From positions 1 to 64,000 of the forward strand of contig JAFUVU010000032.1 in NCBI GenBank assembly GCA_017477465.1: a DNA stretch of 64,000 bases. Direction: 5' to 3'. Positions 61,332-64,000 of this stretch are shown here, piece by piece. Positions within the stretch are counted from its first letter, which is position 1. Each line of letters opens with the position of its first letter. Below the pieces are notes generated by a model. The model ran no database searches, was not told the origin of the DNA, and saw only the letters and a program-made list of their open reading frames with translations. The stretch is from Bacteroidales bacterium (GTDB lineage: Bacteria > Bacteroidota > Bacteroidia > Bacteroidales > UBA932). The position numbers and the translations under genes were made by a program.

Positions 61332-62132
61332 TTATAAAATGCGGAAGAAAACATTGAGTTTAAGCATTGGCATGACAGGGATTTTGCCCAGCATATCGAC
61401 TGCTCCTTTATCCAATTGGTTGCCGTTTTCATCCACGAGGTCCCTGCTGGTGATGCGGATGGCTTCACCTTTTTCTGAGCGAAGATAGTTATATGTATAG
61501 GGTTTTAAACCTCCGGTGTATAGAACACCCATGTCGAAGGAAACGCTTACGCGATTATCAACGTTTAGGGCATGGCCGAAACCGATTCCCAGATACGGCA
61601 TTACGACAGCGCTCTTGATGTCTGCATAAGCATAACCGTTTTTGTCCGTTGACATGGAGATGTCGTTGAAAGTGATAGCAGTAGTGGCCCATTCTTCCTT
61701 GTCCAGAATTTCGCGCATATCGGCCTTGGCATTAAAGAAGGAACCGCTGCCGATGTACAAGCCGGCGGTGAAATGGAAAGGAGTGTGCTTGCCGGGGAAG
61801 ATGTCGAAAAGGAGTTTGCCGCGACCGCCCTTAAGCACCGAGAGAGAGACGGGCATATTGCTGATGTCCCTGTCTTTGCCGCCGATTTCTACTGTAGGAA
61901 TGTCCTGTGAGAACTGACTGGGCTTAAGGGTGGCGTTTAAAGGAAGGAATGAGTAGCCGCCTCTGACCTGTACATAGGGGGTAAGAGTGGTGACAAGTTC
62001 CAGACCTATACCGTCCAGACCGTCGGTGATGCCTATTCCAAGGTGGTTAAAAATTTGTTTGTCCTGAGCGAAGGAATTTATGCTCAGCATAGAAAGTGAC
62101 AGCGCTGCTGCAAAGGCTAGAATTTTTTTCAT
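61332..62132 (-). CDS. Outer-membrane beta-barrel protein, unknown function
   Basis: 266 aa. Signal peptide MKKILAFAAALSLSMLSINS, FAQ. The mature part alternates strands (LGIGITDGLDGIGLELVTTL, YVQVRGGYSFLPLNATLKP, LLFDIFPGKHTPFHFTAGLY, VVMPYLGIGFGHALNVDNRV) and ends in LKLNVFFRIL, resembling small Bacteroidetes outer-membrane barrels. No pathway is evident. Confidence 0.7.
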   Translation of the reverse strand: MKKILAFAAALSLSMLSINSFAQDKQIFNHLGIGITDGLDGIGLELVTTLTPYVQVRGGYSFLPLNATLKPSQFSQDIPTVEIGGKDRDISNMPVSLSVLKGGRGKLLFDIFPGKHTPFHFTAGLYIGSGSFFNAKADMREILDKEEWATTAITFNDISMSTDKNGYAYADIKSAVVMPYLGIGFGHALNVDNRVSVSFDMGVLYTGGLKPYTYNYLRSEKGEAIRITSRDLVDENGNQLDKGAVDMLGKIPVMPMLKLNVFFRIL

Positions 62133-62157
62133 AGGTATAACTTTCTGTTTATCCGGA

Positions 62158-62165
62158 CAAATATA
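62158..62165 (-). promoter_or_regulatory. Minus-7 box of the outer-membrane protein/lipoprotein pair
   Basis: TATATTTG on the minus strand, 25 nt before the ATG at 62132; a TTG lies 17 nt upstream, slightly short of the usual spacing. Confidence 0.5.
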
Positions 62166-62231
62166 ATAAATATTTATTGAAACAATTGTCTGTTAATGCA
62201 TAAATTAACGCTAATTCATAGGTAAAATTAC

Positions 62232-63152
62232 CTAATCTTGCTTGATATGCACATCCATTTGAGGGAAGGGGAACTGAATTCCATACCTGGAAGGAAGGAG
62301 CGTGTAGATGTTTTCGTTTAGGGCGAAACGCGCGGCCCAGTAGTCGGAAGCCTTCACCCAGGCGCGTACGGTGAAGTTTACGCTGCTTGCTCCAAGGTCT
62401 GTCAAGGCTACCACGGGATCGGCCGCACCGGGGACTTTTCCGTCCAAAAAGAGCGGGTCGAGGGAAATGATCTCGAGAACGGCTTCTTTTACCTTCTGTG
62501 CATCCGAGCCGTAGGCTACAGAGAGGGGAATATCTACCCTGCGCAGCTTCTTGCCGGAAAAATTATTGATATTGCCGTTGGAAAGCGTGCCGTTTGGAAG
62601 GATGATTACGCGGTTGTCAACGGTGAGCAGTTTGGTGCTGACCATATTGACCTCTGTCACCGTTCCTGCGAAGCCTTGTGCCTCGATGTAATCGCCAACC
62701 TTGAAAGGCTTGAAAATGAGAAGCATAATGCCGCCGGCAAAGTTTTGCACAGTACCGCTTAGTGCCATGCCGATAGCCATGCCGCCGGCGGCCAGGAGCG
62801 CAGCCAGGGAAGTGGTGTTGATGCCGAGGGTGCTGATGGTGATTATAATGAGGACCACCCACAGGCTGATGGAAACCAGACTGTCAACGAAAGATGCAAG
62901 GGTCGGTTCCGCTTTACGGCGTTCAAACCCCCTGCGGACAGCCCTGCGGATAACGCGGATAAGCCATGCGCCGATGATGTAAATGAGAAGTGCAGCGAGC
63001 ACTTTAAGGCCGAATTGTATGGCTTGCTCTCCAAGATCGGCAAGCAAGTCTTTGGGCGGGGTGTTCATTATCTTTTCGGCCAACATTGCCTTTTTGGCTT
63101 CCAGGGAGTCGGCCGATACTTCCACGGCAGGGATATTTTGAAGTAAAAACAT
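62232..63152 (-). CDS. mscS: Small-conductance mechanosensitive channel (MscS family)
   Basis: 306 aa. Three helices: FGLKVLAALLIYIIGAWLIR, FVDSLVSISLWVVLIIITIS and the pore helix TM3 (LAALLAAGGMAIGMALSGTV, QNFAGGIMLL), then the beta domain (FKVGDYIEAQGFAGTVTEVN, NRVIILPNGTLSNGNINNFS) and alpha/beta vestibule ending in QFPFPQMDVHI. It opens on membrane tension to release solutes. Three nt after the antiporter gene. Confidence 0.94.
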   Translation of the reverse strand: MFLLQNIPAVEVSADSLEAKKAMLAEKIMNTPPKDLLADLGEQAIQFGLKVLAALLIYIIGAWLIRVIRRAVRRGFERRKAEPTLASFVDSLVSISLWVVLIIITISTLGINTTSLAALLAAGGMAIGMALSGTVQNFAGGIMLLIFKPFKVGDYIEAQGFAGTVTEVNMVSTKLLTVDNRVIILPNGTLSNGNINNFSGKKLRRVDIPLSVAYGSDAQKVKEAVLEIISLDPLFLDGKVPGAADPVVALTDLGASSVNFTVRAWVKASDYWAARFALNENIYTLLPSRYGIQFPFPQMDVHIKQD

Positions 63153-63155
63153 AGT

Positions 63156-64000
63156 TTATAAGTTGATGATCAAGTAAGACATGTAAGCTGCGAATAACAG
63201 CAGGAACAGCGAGCCGTCCAGACGGTCAATCTGGTTTTTCTTCCCGATGAAACAGGCAGAGAGAAGGGCAAGGGCGCTTACCATCAACGCTGCCAAGTCT
63301 ATATCCGTTATGTCTGTGAAGGACAGCGGGTTAATGAGCGCACTGCCGCCCAGGATAAGCAATATGTTGAAAATATTTGAGCCGATGATATTGCCAAGCG
63401 CCAGCTGGCCTTTCTTTTTGACGGCCGCCGCTATGCAGGTTGCAAGCTCCGGCATTGAGGTGCCGCCGGCAAGGATGGTGATGGCGATGAACTTGTCGCT
63501 TATGCCAAGGTCTTTTGCAATTGACGTCGCTGAATTCACGAACAGATGTCCGCCTCCTATGAGTGCTGCAAGGCCGCCGAGAATCATGAGGAGGGAAAGC
63601 CAAATGTTCCGTGAGGAGGAGGCGTTACCGGCATTATCTTCCGGGGCCGATGTCTTTTGGGAGAAGCTCCACCACATATAAGCGGCGAAAAGGGCGATGA
63701 GTATGCCGCCGTCAATGCGCGAAAGGCCATCGACGCCTATTCCGAAGAAGCGGTGCTCAAGACCAAGGACGATCAATAAAACAGTGACGAGAATGTTCAT
63801 CGGAACATCCTGCTTTTTGTTTTCAGGCAATACTGAAATGGGCAGTATGAGGGCGGTGAGACCAAGTATAAGCAACGTATTGAAAATATTGGAACCCACG
63901 ACATTGCCGATGGAAATATCGGAATTACCCTGTATTGCGCCTATGAAACTTACTACCATTTCCGGGGCCGAAGTTCCCATGCCCACAATGGTGAGGCCGA
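63156..64000 (-). CDS. Calcium/sodium antiporter (CaCA/YrbG family), 5'-truncated by window edge
   Basis: About 281 codons visible; the frame continues through base 64000 upstream of the GTG at 63986. The alpha repeats are clear: GLTIVGMGTSAPEMVVSFIG, SIGNVVGSNIFNTLLILGLT in the first half, and ITILAGGTSMPELATCIAAA, LALGNIIGSNIFNILLILGG in the second, with a polar loop between (SQKTSAPEDNAGN). GNxxGSNIFN motifs bind the cations. Upstream of mscS, probably co-transcribed. Confidence 0.93.
   Translation of the reverse strand, partial: GLTIVGMGTSAPEMVVSFIGAIQGNSDISIGNVVGSNIFNTLLILGLTALILPISVLPENKKQDVPMNILVTVLLIVLGLEHRFFGIGVDGLSRIDGGILIALFAAYMWWSFSQKTSAPEDNAGNASSSRNIWLSLLMILGGLAALIGGGHLFVNSATSIAKDLGISDKFIAITILAGGTSMPELATCIAAAVKKKGQLALGNIIGSNIFNILLILGGSALINPLSFTDITDIDLAALMVSALALLSACFIGKKNQIDRLDGSLFLLLFAAYMSYLIINL

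Overview
The window reads as a chromosome segment of a Bacteroidota bacterium, most likely a gut-type Bacteroidales. Evidence: a SusC/SusD locus with BACON, DUF1735 and LamG lipoproteins; a FimA/Mfa-type (type V) pilus operon; lipoprotein-style BamA/TamA (TamL); a PPi-type phosphofructokinase; a TrmO/GcvT/LptF gene repertoire; no Shine-Dalgarno sequences; and repeated TAnnTTTG minus-7 boxes, some with a TTG or TTTG box 19-20 nt upstream. The segment is moderately GC-rich in genes and AT-rich in promoters. No CRISPR array, rRNA, tRNA or insertion sequence was seen; the only RNA gene found is tmRNA.

Layout. 1-2.9 kb: accessory genes, namely the end of an AlbA/HATPase_c_4-type regulator and an RloA/RloB (AbiL-like) ATPase plus TOPRIM pair, probably phage defence, behind a perfect 21-bp inverted repeat. 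3-15.3 kb: a polysaccharide-utilization-type locus (ECF sigma, FecR, SusC with an STN domain, SusD, and four surface lipoproteins). It has no intact glycosidase; both GH18-like proteins have lost the catalytic motif. 15.3-16.4 kb: tmRNA and an NlpC/P60 lipoprotein. 16.5-26 kb: a pilus operon (short SSB, DUF3575, OmpA/TPR protein, fimbrillin, FimB/Mfa2 anchor, two large fimbria-associated lipoproteins). 26.3-35.7 kb: housekeeping genes (nucleoside-type MFS transporter, tgt, LptF/G permease, dut, murF, PAP2, obg) and a large channel-like membrane protein. 35.9-42.8 kb: a ureohydrolase-fold protein, the gcvT-H-PA-PB operon, a SEC-C protein and trmO. 42.8-50.8 kb: AraC regulator, DUF5686 outer-membrane protein, and a lipid cluster (SDR, PlsC-type acyltransferase, CDP-alcohol phosphatidyltransferase, DUF5715, OlsB/GlsB-like N-acyltransferase, GtrA). 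50.8-64 kb: PPi-PFK and GH13, TrmH-like methyltransferase, TamL, an arginine decarboxylase-like gene broken by one in-frame stop, rarA, a GNAT protein, two exported proteins, MscS and a Ca/Na antiporter cut by the window end.

Most unusual observation: a REP-like dispersed element made of two imperfect palindromes 14 nt apart lies in frame at the 5' ends of the SusD gene and two surface lipoprotein genes, and a fourth lipoprotein gene carries the hydrophobic palindrome alone. Read in that frame, one palindrome gives the basic n-region and the other the hydrophobic core (VIAGLTGNLL) of a lipoprotein signal peptide. A related copy beside tmRNA appears to form the nlpC terminator and to supply the minus-33 box of the tmRNA promoter.
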